Shown in pieces: positions 27,198-40,122 of a DNA stretch of 64,000 nt. Positions within the stretch are counted from its first letter, which is position 1. Every line of letters starts with the position of its first letter. The position numbers and the translations under genes are program-made. Location of the stretch: NCBI RefSeq assembly GCF_014638745.1, contig NZ_BMFO01000002.1, positions 248,001-312,000 of the forward strand, given 5' to 3'. Below the pieces are notes generated by a model. That model made no database searches, was not told the DNA's origin, and saw nothing but the letters and a program-made list of their open reading frames with translations. The stretch is from Arenimonas maotaiensis. Lineage in GTDB: Bacteria > Pseudomonadota > Gammaproteobacteria > Xanthomonadales > Xanthomonadaceae.

Positions 27198-27944
27198 TCA
27201 GGGTGATACGATCACCGAACCGTCCGCCGCGCGCAGGCGGAACGGCACCGATTCCAGCCGCATGCCGGCGTTGACCTGCACCGCGAAGTGCAGATGCGGC
27301 CCGCGCGAGTAGCCGCTGTTGCCGCTTTGCCCGATGACCGCGCCGGGCGCCACCCATTGCCCCGGCTTGACCGTGATGCTGCCTTGCATCAGATGCGCAT
27401 AGACCGCCATGCTGCCGTCCTCGTGCAGGATGCGCACTAGGTTGGTATTGTCGCGGTCCAAGGCGCGGCCGCCATCGTCCGGAAAGCCGTCCACCGCCTC
27501 CATCACCGTGCCGCTACGCGCGGCCAGCACCGGCGTGCCCATAAGTAGCGCGAAATCCACGGCGTAGGCGTTGGCGGCGTCTTGGTGGCTGGCCTCGCCA
27601 TGGAAACCCTGGCTGATCGACCCGTCGGCATAGGCGCTGAACGGCTGGCGGTATTCGCTGCCGTCATGCCTGGCCGGTTTGCCGGGCACCGCCGTCAGGC
27701 GCAGGCCGGCCAGTCCGTCGGCGGCCACGCCGTCGATCCGGAACCGGCCCGGACCGTTCAGCACCCGTTCGTCGAGCACATGGCCGTCGGGTGCCGACAG
27801 CCGGATCTGGACCGGTCCGAACAGCACGGTTTCGACGCTGACCGCATCCGCGCGCGCCTGCCGATTGAGCACCAGTTCGGTGTGGGCGCCCGCCGGCCCG
27901 GCCAGCAGCAGCGCCAGCGCGCCGAGGACTCCGTGCCGGCTCAC
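27198..27944 (-). CDS. Exported M23-family peptidase (LytM/peptidoglycan endopeptidase type)
   Basis: A 248-residue periplasmic or secreted metallopeptidase, probably cutting peptidoglycan peptides or activating amidases. GTG at 27942-27944 starts a signal peptide ([20 protein letters not shown]). The mature part has an N-terminal strand-rich region and a C-terminal M23 domain: [20 protein letters not shown] with the first zinc ligands, YAHLMQGSI, and [10 protein letters not shown] with the HxH motif. The GTG overlaps the stop of the upstream GGDEF-EAL gene (GTGA), indicating coupled translation with a c-di-GMP protein. Confidence 0.9.
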   Translation of the reverse strand: MSRHGVLGALALLLAGPAGAHTELVLNRQARADAVSVETVLFGPVQIRLSAPDGHVLDERVLNGPGRFRIDGVAADGLAGLRLTAVPGKPARHDGSEYRQPFSAYADGSISQGFHGEASHQDAANAYAVDFALLMGTPVLAARSGTVMEAVDGFPDDGGRALDRDNTNLVRILHEDGSMAVYAHLMQGSITVKPGQWVAPGAVIGQSGNSGYSRGPHLHFAVQVNAGMRLESVPFRLRAADGSVIVSP

Positions 27945-30130
27945 GCGGCGAAATAGTCGTCGATCGGCTGCGGCCGGTGGATGCCGAAGCCCTGCACCTT
28001 GTCGACGCCGAGCGCGCGCAGCTGCGTGCCCAGCTCCTCGGTCTCGCAGTGTTCGGCGACCGTGGTCTTCTTGAGCACATGCGCGATTTCGGTGATGGCG
28101 CGGATGACCGACTGCGACAGCTCCGAGGTCTGCATGTCGCGCACGAAGCCGCCGTCGATCTTGAAGATGTCGACGTCCAGGGTCTGCAGGTACTTGAACG
28201 AGCAGAAACCCGAGCCGAAGTCGTCGAGCGCGAAGCGGCAGCCCAGCCGGCGCAGTTCGGCGATCAGCGCCTGCGCGTGCGCCAGGTCGTGCATGGCGCT
28301 GGTCTCGGTGATCTCGAAGATGATCTTGTACGCCGGGAAGCTGGAGCGCGACAGGCGCTCGCGCAGGAACGGCGCGAAGCTTTCGTCCTGCATCGAGCCG
28401 GCCGACAGGTTGATGGCGCAGGCCGACACCGTGCGGGCCTCGGCCGGGTGCGCCTCCATCCAGCCCAGGACCAGGTCGATCACGTGCCGGTCGATTTTCG
28501 GGCCGAGCTGGAAACGCTCCGCCGCCGGGATGAACAGGCCGGGCGGGAGCAGCCGGCCGCTGCCGGGTTCGCGCAGACGCAACAGGATCTCGAAATGCCG
28601 GCCTTGCCCGGCGCCGTCGCCGAGCGTGCGGATGTCCTGGCAATGCAGCTCGAACAGGTTCTGGTTCAGCGCCTGCCGGATGCGTACCGCCCATTGCATG
28701 GCGTCGGTACGGTCCTGCAGCGCGGCGCTGTTCTGGTCGGCGATGCACAGACGGTTGCCGCCCAGCTCCTTGGCGGTGAAGCAGGCGGCGTCGGCCTGCG
28801 ACAGCAGCTGCGCATAGTCGCCCTGGCCGGGCTTGAGCGTGGCCAGGCCGATGCTGGCGGTGGTCGACAGGATATGCCCGTCCCAGCCGGTACGGAAGGA
28901 TTCGACCGCGCGCAGCACGCGTTCGGCACGCAGTTCGGCCTCACGGCCTTGGCATTGGAACAGCAGGGCGAACTCGTCGCCGCCGATGCGGAATACGCGG
29001 TCGCCGGGATACAGGCTGGTGCCGAGCAGGGACGCCACGGCTTTGATCAGGGCGTCGCCGGCGGCATGACTGGCGGTGTCGTTGACCAGGGTGAAGTGGT
29101 CGAAATCGAGATAGCCCAGGGTCCATGGCGCGCCGGTCGAGTCCAGCAGGCCGCGTGCGGTCACCTCGAACGCGGTCCGGTTCGGCAAGCCGGTGTCGAT
29201 GTCGGTGGTGGCGCGGTGGAACAATTGGCGCGACGACTTCCGGATTTCGTGGGTGCTGGCCATCAGAATCATCGGAAACAGGGCCAGCAGCACCAGGAAC
29301 ACCAGCAGATACAGGCGGTCGGTCATCTCGGTCGGCGGTTCGAATCCGCTCAGCCCCAAGCCGATCATGTTGGCGATGGCCAATCCGGTGACCGCATTGC
29401 CGAATGCGGTCCAAATCGGCGGCAGGCGGATGGCGCTCCAGACCACCAAGGCCACCGGTACCACCGAGAGGCCCAGGACGTAGCTGCTGCGGCCGAAGCC
29501 GCTCATGAAGATCAGCAGCAGCGACAGCGTCAACAGCACCAGCCACAGCAGTTTGCCGCGGGCGCCGGCGTAGTCGAGCTCGGCGGCGGCCTCGACCGAT
29601 TCCCGCGTGCGCGACAGGGCCAGCAGGGTGGCCGGCGTGATGCAGACGATGCCGAGCAGGTCGCCCAGCGCCCACTGCAGCACGCTGGGCCAGAACAGGT
29701 TGCCGGCGGGATCGCCGATCAGGCCCAGGCCGCCGATGCCGACCAGGCCGCTGACCAGCGACATCAGCATGGCGGCCTGCAGCAGCAGGAAGCCGCCGCG
29801 GATGGACAGCATGCGCTCCTCGCCGCGCCAGCGCAAATACAGCAATGCGGCGACCAGCCCGCCGACATTGGCGCCGATGGACACCACGGTGAGCAGTCCG
29901 GGCTCGCGTTCGAACAGGCTATGGAACAGGAACAGGGCGACGGCCAGCGGCAGGCACCAGATCAGGCCGTAGCGCAGGGCGAAGGCCAGGGCCAGGCCGG
30001 AGGCCGGCCAGAGCAGCGATACCTGGTCGGGCGCGCCGATGGACGCCAGCGCCAGGTAGCAGAGCGCGAGATAGAGCACGACGAAGGTCGTGACCTTGCC
30101 CCATGTCAAGCTGCGAAAAGCCTCTTTCAC
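27941..30130 (-). CDS. MASE1-GGDEF-EAL cyclic-di-GMP protein
   Basis: A 729-residue inner-membrane signalling protein. About 300 N-terminal residues form eight or so membrane segments with a MASE1-like pattern (SLLWPASGLALAFALRYG). The GGDEF domain is intact at residues 383-387 (FRIGGDEFAL), but the inhibitory-site RxxD reads YPGD, so product inhibition is probably lost. The EAL domain has E514-I-L (FEILLRL), then INLSAGS, FEITETSAM, LDDFGSGF, DIFKIDG and AEHCETEE where AEGVETxE is usual. Metal-binding residues are mostly kept, so both activities remain possible. It is coupled to the downstream M23 peptidase. Confidence 0.92.
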   Translation of the reverse strand: MKEAFRSLTWGKVTTFVVLYLALCYLALASIGAPDQVSLLWPASGLALAFALRYGLIWCLPLAVALFLFHSLFEREPGLLTVVSIGANVGGLVAALLYLRWRGEERMLSIRGGFLLLQAAMLMSLVSGLVGIGGLGLIGDPAGNLFWPSVLQWALGDLLGIVCITPATLLALSRTRESVEAAAELDYAGARGKLLWLVLLTLSLLLIFMSGFGRSSYVLGLSVVPVALVVWSAIRLPPIWTAFGNAVTGLAIANMIGLGLSGFEPPTEMTDRLYLLVFLVLLALFPMILMASTHEIRKSSRQLFHRATTDIDTGLPNRTAFEVTARGLLDSTGAPWTLGYLDFDHFTLVNDTASHAAGDALIKAVASLLGTSLYPGDRVFRIGGDEFALLFQCQGREAELRAERVLRAVESFRTGWDGHILSTTASIGLATLKPGQGDYAQLLSQADAACFTAKELGGNRLCIADQNSAALQDRTDAMQWAVRIRQALNQNLFELHCQDIRTLGDGAGQGRHFEILLRLREPGSGRLLPPGLFIPAAERFQLGPKIDRHVIDLVLGWMEAHPAEARTVSACAINLSAGSMQDESFAPFLRERLSRSSFPAYKIIFEITETSAMHDLAHAQALIAELRRLGCRFALDDFGSGFCSFKYLQTLDVDIFKIDGGFVRDMQTSELSQSVIRAITEIAHVLKKTTVAEHCETEELGTQLRALGVDKVQGFGIHRPQPIDDYFAA

Positions 30131-30174
30131 GGCGTCGTCCCCCGTTGCCGATCGCGGGAAGCCCTATCCCTGCC

Positions 30175-31557
<1,383 letters not shown>

Positions 31558-31613
31558 GCGATGACGCCCGTGCGCTAGAATCGAGCGCCTATGATGCCAA
31601 AAAGCGCGCCGCC

Positions 31614-31829
31614 ATGCTCACCCTGATCCAACGCGACGATTGCGCCTTGTGCGATGAGGCCTGGGAGGTCCTGCACGCGGCCGGCGTGCGCGATTTCGAG
31701 CCGGTCTACATCGACGGCGATGCGGCGCTGGAAGCCCGCTTTGGTGCCCGTGTGCCGGTGCTGGCCGACGGCGCGCGCGAGCTGGACTGGCCATTTGACG
31801 CCGAACGGCTGCGTGACTGGCTGGCTTAG
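31614..31829 (+). CDS. Glutaredoxin-like protein (DUF836)
   Basis: A 71-residue thioredoxin-fold protein: strand LTLIQRDDC, then the CxxC pair in [11 protein letters not shown] (residues 10 and 13), and the cis-proline strand [11 protein letters not shown]. This matches the small glutaredoxin-family DUF836 proteins, which probably exchange thiol-disulfides in the cytoplasm. The ATG follows a candidate -10 TAGAAT at 31576-31581. The TAG interlocks with the stop of the convergent YceI gene (4-bp overlap). Confidence 0.85.
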   Translation: MLTLIQRDDCALCDEAWEVLHAAGVRDFEPVYIDGDAALEARFGARVPVLADGARELDWPFDAERLRDWLA

Positions 31830-32383
31830 CCCTTGGGCTGCAGCACCACCTTGGTGCTGACCTTGATGTCGTTCGGGATCAGACCGGTGTCGGCCCATTC
31901 ACCGCCGCCCACGCCGAAGTCCAAGCGCTTGACGGTGGCGGTGCCGCTCAGCACCGGCTTGGCGCCGGGCGTCCAAGTGAAGTTGAGGGTCACCGGTTTG
32001 CTGACGCCGCGCAGGCTCAGCACGCCGTCGGCGGCGAAGCGGTTGCCGCCCAACGCCCGGAATTTGCTGGCGGTGTAGCGCGCCTGCGGGTATTTGCGGC
32101 TGTCGAAGAACGCGCTGCCGCGCAGTTCGCCGTCGTAGTCCGGGTTGCGGGTGGTGGCGGTGGCCAACGGAATGGCCACATCCAGCCGGCCGATGGCCGG
32201 TTTGGCCGGATCGAAGCTGATCCGGGTGCTGAAGCCGGGGAAGGTGCCGTTGAAGGCTTCGCCTTGGTAGCTGCCGGAAAAACCCAGGGTAGAACCGGGC
32301 GCCTGCACGTAATCGGCGGCGTGGGTGGCGGTAGCGGCCAGCGCGAGCGCGGCGGCGAGAACGGGGAAGGCGTATCGGGTCAT
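31826..32383 (-). CDS. YceI-family periplasmic lipid-binding protein (second copy)
   Basis: A 185-residue exported protein of the YceI/lipocalin-like fold, which binds isoprenoid chains such as ubiquinone precursors. The signal peptide is MTRYAFPVLAAALALAATATHA. The mature part has the family pattern STLGFSGSYQGEAFNGTF and FFDSRKYPQARYTASKFRAL, with the later VTLNFTWTPG. ATG at 32381-32383 overlaps the stop of the upstream cytochrome b561 gene (ATGA). The three-gene order YceI-b561-YceI suggests a quinone-linked redox function. Confidence 0.92.
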   Translation of the reverse strand: MTRYAFPVLAAALALAATATHAADYVQAPGSTLGFSGSYQGEAFNGTFPGFSTRISFDPAKPAIGRLDVAIPLATATTRNPDYDGELRGSAFFDSRKYPQARYTASKFRALGGNRFAADGVLSLRGVSKPVTLNFTWTPGAKPVLSGTATVKRLDFGVGGGEWADTGLIPNDIKVSTKVVLQPKG

Positions 32384-32925
32384 GGCAGTCGTCCGGTCAT
32401 GCGGTTGAGGGTGTCGTCTTTCTTGAGGTAATGGTGGTACAGCGCGGCGCCGGCATGCAGCACAAGCAGCAGCGCGAGCAGGTAGAAGCCGGATTCGTGC
32501 AGTTCGTGCGCCAGATGCTTGAGTTCCGGGTTGTAGCCGGTGAACAGCTTCGGCAGGGCCAGCACCCCGAACCACTTCAGCGGGAAGCCGGCGGCCGAAT
32601 TGAACAGCCAGCCGCTGAGCGGCAGCGCGAACAGCAGGACATACAGCGCCCAGTGCACGGCTTTGGCCGCCAGCTGCTGCAGGCGGGGCGCCGGGATTTC
32701 ATCGGGCGCGCCGGCGACGAGGCGCCACAGCAGGCGCAAGGCCGCCAAGGCCAATACGGTCAGCCCGACGCTTTTATGCAGGGCGTAGACCTGCACCTTC
32801 AACGCCGAGTTCGGCAGTTCGGTCATCACCAGGCCGACCACGGCCAAGCCGATGACCAGCAGGGCGGTCAGCCAATGCAGCGCGATGCTGACCTGGCCCC
32901 AACGTTCTTTGGAATTGCGGATCAT
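32380..32925 (-). CDS. Cytochrome b561 family membrane protein
   Basis: A 181-residue inner-membrane di-haem protein with four hydrophobic segments. Haem-ligand histidines are visible in SIALHWLTALL, QVYALHKSVGLTVLAL, VHWALYVLLFALPLSGW and LLLVLHAGAALYHHY. The family shuttles electrons from ubiquinol or superoxide. The ATG at 32923-32925 follows GGAGGA and overlaps the stop of the preceding YceI gene; its own stop overlaps the next YceI start. All three genes are therefore translationally coupled. Confidence 0.94.
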   Translation of the reverse strand: MIRNSKERWGQVSIALHWLTALLVIGLAVVGLVMTELPNSALKVQVYALHKSVGLTVLALAALRLLWRLVAGAPDEIPAPRLQQLAAKAVHWALYVLLFALPLSGWLFNSAAGFPLKWFGVLALPKLFTGYNPELKHLAHELHESGFYLLALLLVLHAGAALYHHYLKKDDTLNRMTGRLP

Positions 32926-33515
32926 GGCGTGTCCTCCCCGGTGGTGTCGCCGCTGCGCACGGCTTCGATGGCGATGTCCAGATGTACGCTGTCGCCGACC
33001 AGCGACGGCCAGGCGTCGATGCCCAGCGCGCGGCGGCTGAGGTCGGCACTGGCCTGCAGACCGAGCGTCTTGCGCAAGGTCAGTGGATGGCGTTTGTGCG
33101 CATTCAATATGGTAAGCAGTGTGACCGGCGCACGGGCGCCGGCCAGTTCCAGTTCGCCCTCGACCTGCCACAGCGTATCGGAGACCGGACGGATCGCCGT
33201 CGAACGGAAGCGGGCGACCGGATGCGCGTCGGCATCGAGAAAATCACGCAATACCTTGCGGTTCCAACCGGCGTCGCCCATGTCCAGTCGGGCCAGCGGA
33301 ATCTCGACCTCCACCCGCGAGGCGGCGATGTCATCCTCGTCGAACACGATCCGGCCGGTCGGCCCCGACAGGGTGCCGATGCTCGGCGACAGGCCGGCGT
33401 GCATCACCCGGAACGCCACCCGGGTATGCACCGGATCGATGGTATAGGACGCGGGCTGCGCCCAAGCCAAGCCGGGCAGGGCGAACAGCAGGGCGCTGGC
33501 CAGTCGTTTACGCAA
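32922..33515 (-). CDS. YceI-family exported protein (first copy)
   Basis: An exported YceI-fold protein of about 197 residues. The signal peptide RKRLASALLFALPGLAWAQ is followed by the YceI strand pattern SYTIDPVHTRVAFRVMHAG and a C-terminal ALGIDAWPSLVGDSVHLDI. The start is uncertain: TTG at 33513-33515 has GGAG 8 bases upstream and puts the signal peptide at residue 2; an ATG at 33546-33548 adds 11 residues but lacks a ribosome site. It diverges from the downstream YceI copy in sequence, so the pair is not a recent duplication. First gene of the YceI-b561-YceI operon. Confidence 0.87.
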   Translation of the reverse strand: MRKRLASALLFALPGLAWAQPASYTIDPVHTRVAFRVMHAGLSPSIGTLSGPTGRIVFDEDDIAASRVEVEIPLARLDMGDAGWNRKVLRDFLDADAHPVARFRSTAIRPVSDTLWQVEGELELAGARAPVTLLTILNAHKRHPLTLRKTLGLQASADLSRRALGIDAWPSLVGDSVHLDIAIEAVRSGDTTGEDTP

Positions 33516-33682
33516 GGTCCGGGCTCCGGTGGAATCTCGGACAATCATAGGCCATGCCGGCGGCGGCGGCGCGGCTTTGGGCCGAAAACTCTGTTCCATG
33601 TCCGCAACGGCTTCCGGCCCGCCGGGAATGCATCTATGATGGACGGAAATCAAGAGCGCGCCCGCGCGCCGGGGAAAACCGC

Positions 33683-37190
<3,508 letters not shown>

Positions 37191-37198
<8 letters not shown>

Positions 37199-38048
37199 GG
37201 CTGGTCTGGCCGGCGATGAACTGCCAGGTGCGGGTGATGTAGAGCAGCGACGGGTCTTCCGCCGTTTTCGGCAGGGCCGGGAACGGCTCGGCCAGACGCA
37301 CGATGTCGCCGGCGGCGCGGTCGAGCACCCGGTTGCCGCTGGATTTGACCACGGTGATGTCTTCGATGCGGCCGTCGCGGCGGATTGCCACGGTCAGGAT
37401 CAGCTGGCCGCTCAGCCGGTTGAGCAGAGCCTGCTGCGGGTAATTGGCGTTGCCGACGCGTTCGACCTTGCGCACCCATTCGTTCATGTACTGCGCGTAG
37501 GCGTACTCACGGGTGCTGGCGGTGATGTATTTGTGCCGGGTGGCGCGCGCCTGCAGGTTCTGTTTGCGGCTGAATTCGTTGGCCAGCTTGGCCAAAGCCA
37601 GGCTCTGCTCGACCAGTTCGGCGCCTTCCGGCAGCGGCTCGGCGCTGGTCGGTTTCTGTTCGCGCGCGCGCGGAGTGCGGTACTCCGCCGGTTTCTGCGT
37701 GGTGACCAAGCGCTGTACCGGTTCCGGTTCCGGCGGCGTCTTCTGCGCCTGCATCGGCACCGGCGCCTGGCCCGGATCGGTCTGCGGCAGCTGCGAGAGC
37801 TGGTCGTCGAGCGGCCGTTGCGCGCGTTCGGCGGAACCGCCGCCCTGATTGTCGGTCTGGGCCAGGAAGTCGGCCTTTTCCGGTTTAGCGGCGCTGGCGG
37901 TCGGGCTGAGCACCACGTCGAGCGTCGGCGTCACCGGCGCGGCCTTGTTGAGGGTGAAGCCCACCCCCAGCACCACCACGCCGTAGGCGATGCTCGACAG
38001 GATCAGCGTTCCGGTCAGGCGGTCCTTGGCGGAAATCCGGCCGCTCAT
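37191..38048 (-). CDS. TonB-like energy transducer
   Basis: A 285-residue protein with one N-terminal membrane helix (TLILSSIAYGVVVLGVGFTL, about residues 13-32), a proline/glutamate-rich linker (TPPEPEPVQ) and a C-terminal TonB domain: ANYPQQALLNRLSGQLILTV, RRDGRIEDITVVKSSGNRVL. It would carry proton-motive energy to outer-membrane receptors or serve a related envelope task. The ATG at 38046-38048 overlaps the gshB stop (ATGA); gshB-tonB is a conserved pair in Xanthomonadales. No exbB or exbD is nearby. Confidence 0.9.
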
Positions 38049-38995
38049 TTGCGGTCCAGGCGGGCCTCGATGGCGTCCAACAGCAGGCCGGCGATGTTCA
38101 GGCCGAACTGGGCGTCGAGTTCGCGCACGCAGGTCGGGCTGGTCACGTTCACTTCGGTCAGGTAGTCGCCGATCACATCCAGCCCCACGAACAGCATGCC
38201 GCGCGCCTTCAGCCAAGGTCCGACCTGGGCGGCGATCCAGCGGTCGCGTTCGGTCAGCGGCCGGCCTTCGCCGCGGCCGCCGGCGGCCAGGTTGCCGCGG
38301 AACTCGTCGCCCTGCGGGATGCGGGCCAGTGCGTAGGGCACCGGCTCGCCGTCCACCAGCAGGATGCGCTTGTCGCCGTCGCGGATTTCCGGCAGGTACT
38401 TCTGCGCCATGGTCAGCGCGCCGTCGCCGATCAGGGTCTCGAGGATCACGTTGAGGTTGCCGTCGCCCTGGCGGATGCGGAAGATCGAGCGGCCGCCCAT
38501 GCCGTCCAGCGGCTTCACCACCACGTCGCCGTGTTCGCGGATGAAGGCCTTGAAGTCGGCCGCGTTGCGGCTGACCAGTGTTTCCGGACAGCAGTGCGGG
38601 AACAGCAGCGCCGCCAGTTTCTCGTTCAGGTCGCGCAGGCCCTGCGGCCGGTTCACCACCAGTACGCCGGCGTCCTCGGCCATCGACAGCACCTGGGTGT
38701 CGTGGATGAATTGGGCGTCCACCGGCGGGTCTTTGCGCATCAGCACGGCGTCGAGGCCGCGCAGCGGCCGCAGGGTCTCTTCGCCCAGGGTGAAGTATTC
38801 ATGGTCGCGGTCTTCGACCCGGATCGGGGCCAGCCGTGCCGAGGCTTCGCCGCCGCGCACGCCGAGGCTTCCGGGCGCCACATAGTGCACCGTATGGCCG
38901 CGGCGCTGCGCCTCCAGCATCAAGGCGAAGGTGGTGTCCTTCACCGGCTTGATCTTCTCGATCGGATCCATCACTACCGCGATGTGTCTGTTCAT
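38045..38995 (-). CDS. gshB: Glutathione synthetase
   Basis: Joins gamma-glutamylcysteine and glycine with ATP. The 316-residue protein has the ATP-grasp pattern of GshB: opening VVMDPIEKIKPVKDTTFALM, VVKPLDGMGGRSIFRI, PYALARIPQGDEFRGNLAAGG and the C-terminal VGLDVIGDYLTEVNVTSPT. It is the first gene of the gshB-tonB-like pair and is divergent from pilG across 147 bp. Confidence 0.97.
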   Translation of the reverse strand: MNRHIAVVMDPIEKIKPVKDTTFALMLEAQRRGHTVHYVAPGSLGVRGGEASARLAPIRVEDRDHEYFTLGEETLRPLRGLDAVLMRKDPPVDAQFIHDTQVLSMAEDAGVLVVNRPQGLRDLNEKLAALLFPHCCPETLVSRNAADFKAFIREHGDVVVKPLDGMGGRSIFRIRQGDGNLNVILETLIGDGALTMAQKYLPEIRDGDKRILLVDGEPVPYALARIPQGDEFRGNLAAGGRGEGRPLTERDRWIAAQVGPWLKARGMLFVGLDVIGDYLTEVNVTSPTCVRELDAQFGLNIAGLLLDAIEARLDRK

Positions 38996-39053
38996 GCTTC
39001 GGCTCGCTGTCCGGACGGGTTGGGTATGCTAGATTGGGCGGCGGAAAAAGGAC

Positions 39054-39083
39054 TTGGCGAAATCCGATTCCGGCCCTTATTAT
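39054..39083 (+). promoter_or_regulatory. Candidate sigma70 promoter of the Pil-Chp operon
   Basis: TTGGCG at 39054-39059 and TATTAT at 39078-39083 with an 18-bp spacer, 59 bp before the pilG ATG and outside the divergent gshB gene. Confidence 0.5.
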
Positions 39084-39142
39084 GGCAGAGTACGTGTTTC
39101 CGCCGCCGACAGGCGAACAAGAGACGTTTTTTGGGGATTTTG

Positions 39143-39538
39143 ATGGATAGTGCAGAACTCAAGGGCTTGCGGGTCATGGTGGTGGACGATTCCAAGACCA
39201 TCCGCCGCACGGCCGAGACCCTGTTGGCGAAGGAGGGCTGCACGGTACTGACCGCCGTCGACGGCTTCGAGGCCTTGGCGATGATCGCCGACCAGCAGCC
39301 CCATATCATCTTCGTCGACATCATGATGCCGCGTCTGGACGGTTACCAGACCTGCGCCCTGATCAAGAACAACCAGCAGTTCAAGAATACGCCGGTGATC
39401 ATGCTGTCGTCCAAGGACGGCCTGTTCGACAAGGCCAAGGGCCGCGTGGTCGGCGCCGAGCAGTACCTGACCAAGCCGTTCACCCGTGACGAACTGCTGT
39501 CGGCCATCCGCCGGTTCGTGCCCGAACTGAAGGCCTGA
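39143..39538 (+). CDS. pilG: Pil-Chp response regulator PilG
   Basis: A 131-residue single-domain CheY-like receiver that promotes pilus extension and twitching. The acidic pair is in VMVVDDSKTI, the phosphorylated aspartate is D59 (IIFVDIMMPRLDG), and the signalling lysine lies in YLTKPFTRDE. The frame is open far upstream through gshB; the ATG at 39143 gives the normal N-terminus after a GGGGA ribosome site. It is the first gene of the operon and ends 4 bp before pilI. No pilH follows, unlike in Pseudomonas. Confidence 0.96.
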   Translation: MDSAELKGLRVMVVDDSKTIRRTAETLLAKEGCTVLTAVDGFEALAMIADQQPHIIFVDIMMPRLDGYQTCALIKNNQQFKNTPVIMLSSKDGLFDKAKGRVVGAEQYLTKPFTRDELLSAIRRFVPELKA

Positions 39539-39542
39539 CGCC

Positions 39543-40082
39543 ATGGCCGCCCCGTCCGCATTCGCACGGCTGCAGGATTACGAACGGCGCTCGATCGCGC
39601 ACGTCGCGGCTGCGCCGGAAGTCTCGGAGGAGCCCGGCCATTGGCGCGCGGTGGCTTACCGGCTCGGTCCGCACCCGCTGGTCTCGGCCTTCGACCAGGT
39701 CATCGAAATCACCGGCATTCCGCCGATGACGCCGGTGCCGCGCAGCGAGCCCTGGCTGCTGGGCGTGGCCAACTCGCGCGGCAACCTGCTGCCGATCGTC
39801 GACTTCAAGCTGTTCATCTTCGGCGAACGCACCCTGATCCACGAGGGCCAGCGCATGCTGGTGGTGCAGCAGCCCGGCGGCATGGTCGCCGTGGTGGTCG
39901 ACGAACTGTTCGGCCAGCGCTTCTTCAACGACTCGCAGCTGGTCGATGCCGCGGACGCGTTCGCCGAGGGCCGTCTGGGCCATTTCGTGTCCAAAGCCTA
40001 TGCCGCGGCCGGCAAGACATGGGGGGTATTCGACATGGATCTGTTGACCAGGACACCGGAGTTCAGGCAAGCCGCGGCCTGA
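39543..40082 (+). CDS. pilI: CheW-like adaptor PilI
   Basis: A 179-residue CheW-domain protein that links the PilJ receptor to the ChpA kinase. The CheW core appears as AWLLGV-type [20 protein letters not shown] and the later [18 protein letters not shown]. An N-terminal extension of about 50 residues precedes it. The start lies 4 bp after pilG. The gap to pilJ is 40 bp. Confidence 0.94.
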   Translation: MAAPSAFARLQDYERRSIAHVAAAPEVSEEPGHWRAVAYRLGPHPLVSAFDQVIEITGIPPMTPVPRSEPWLLGVANSRGNLLPIVDFKLFIFGERTLIHEGQRMLVVQQPGGMVAVVVDELFGQRFFNDSQLVDAADAFAEGRLGHFVSKAYAAAGKTWGVFDMDLLTRTPEFRQAAA

Positions 40083-40122
40083 GCGCGGCGACAAAAAATT
40101 CGTTAGGGGAAAACACAGCATC

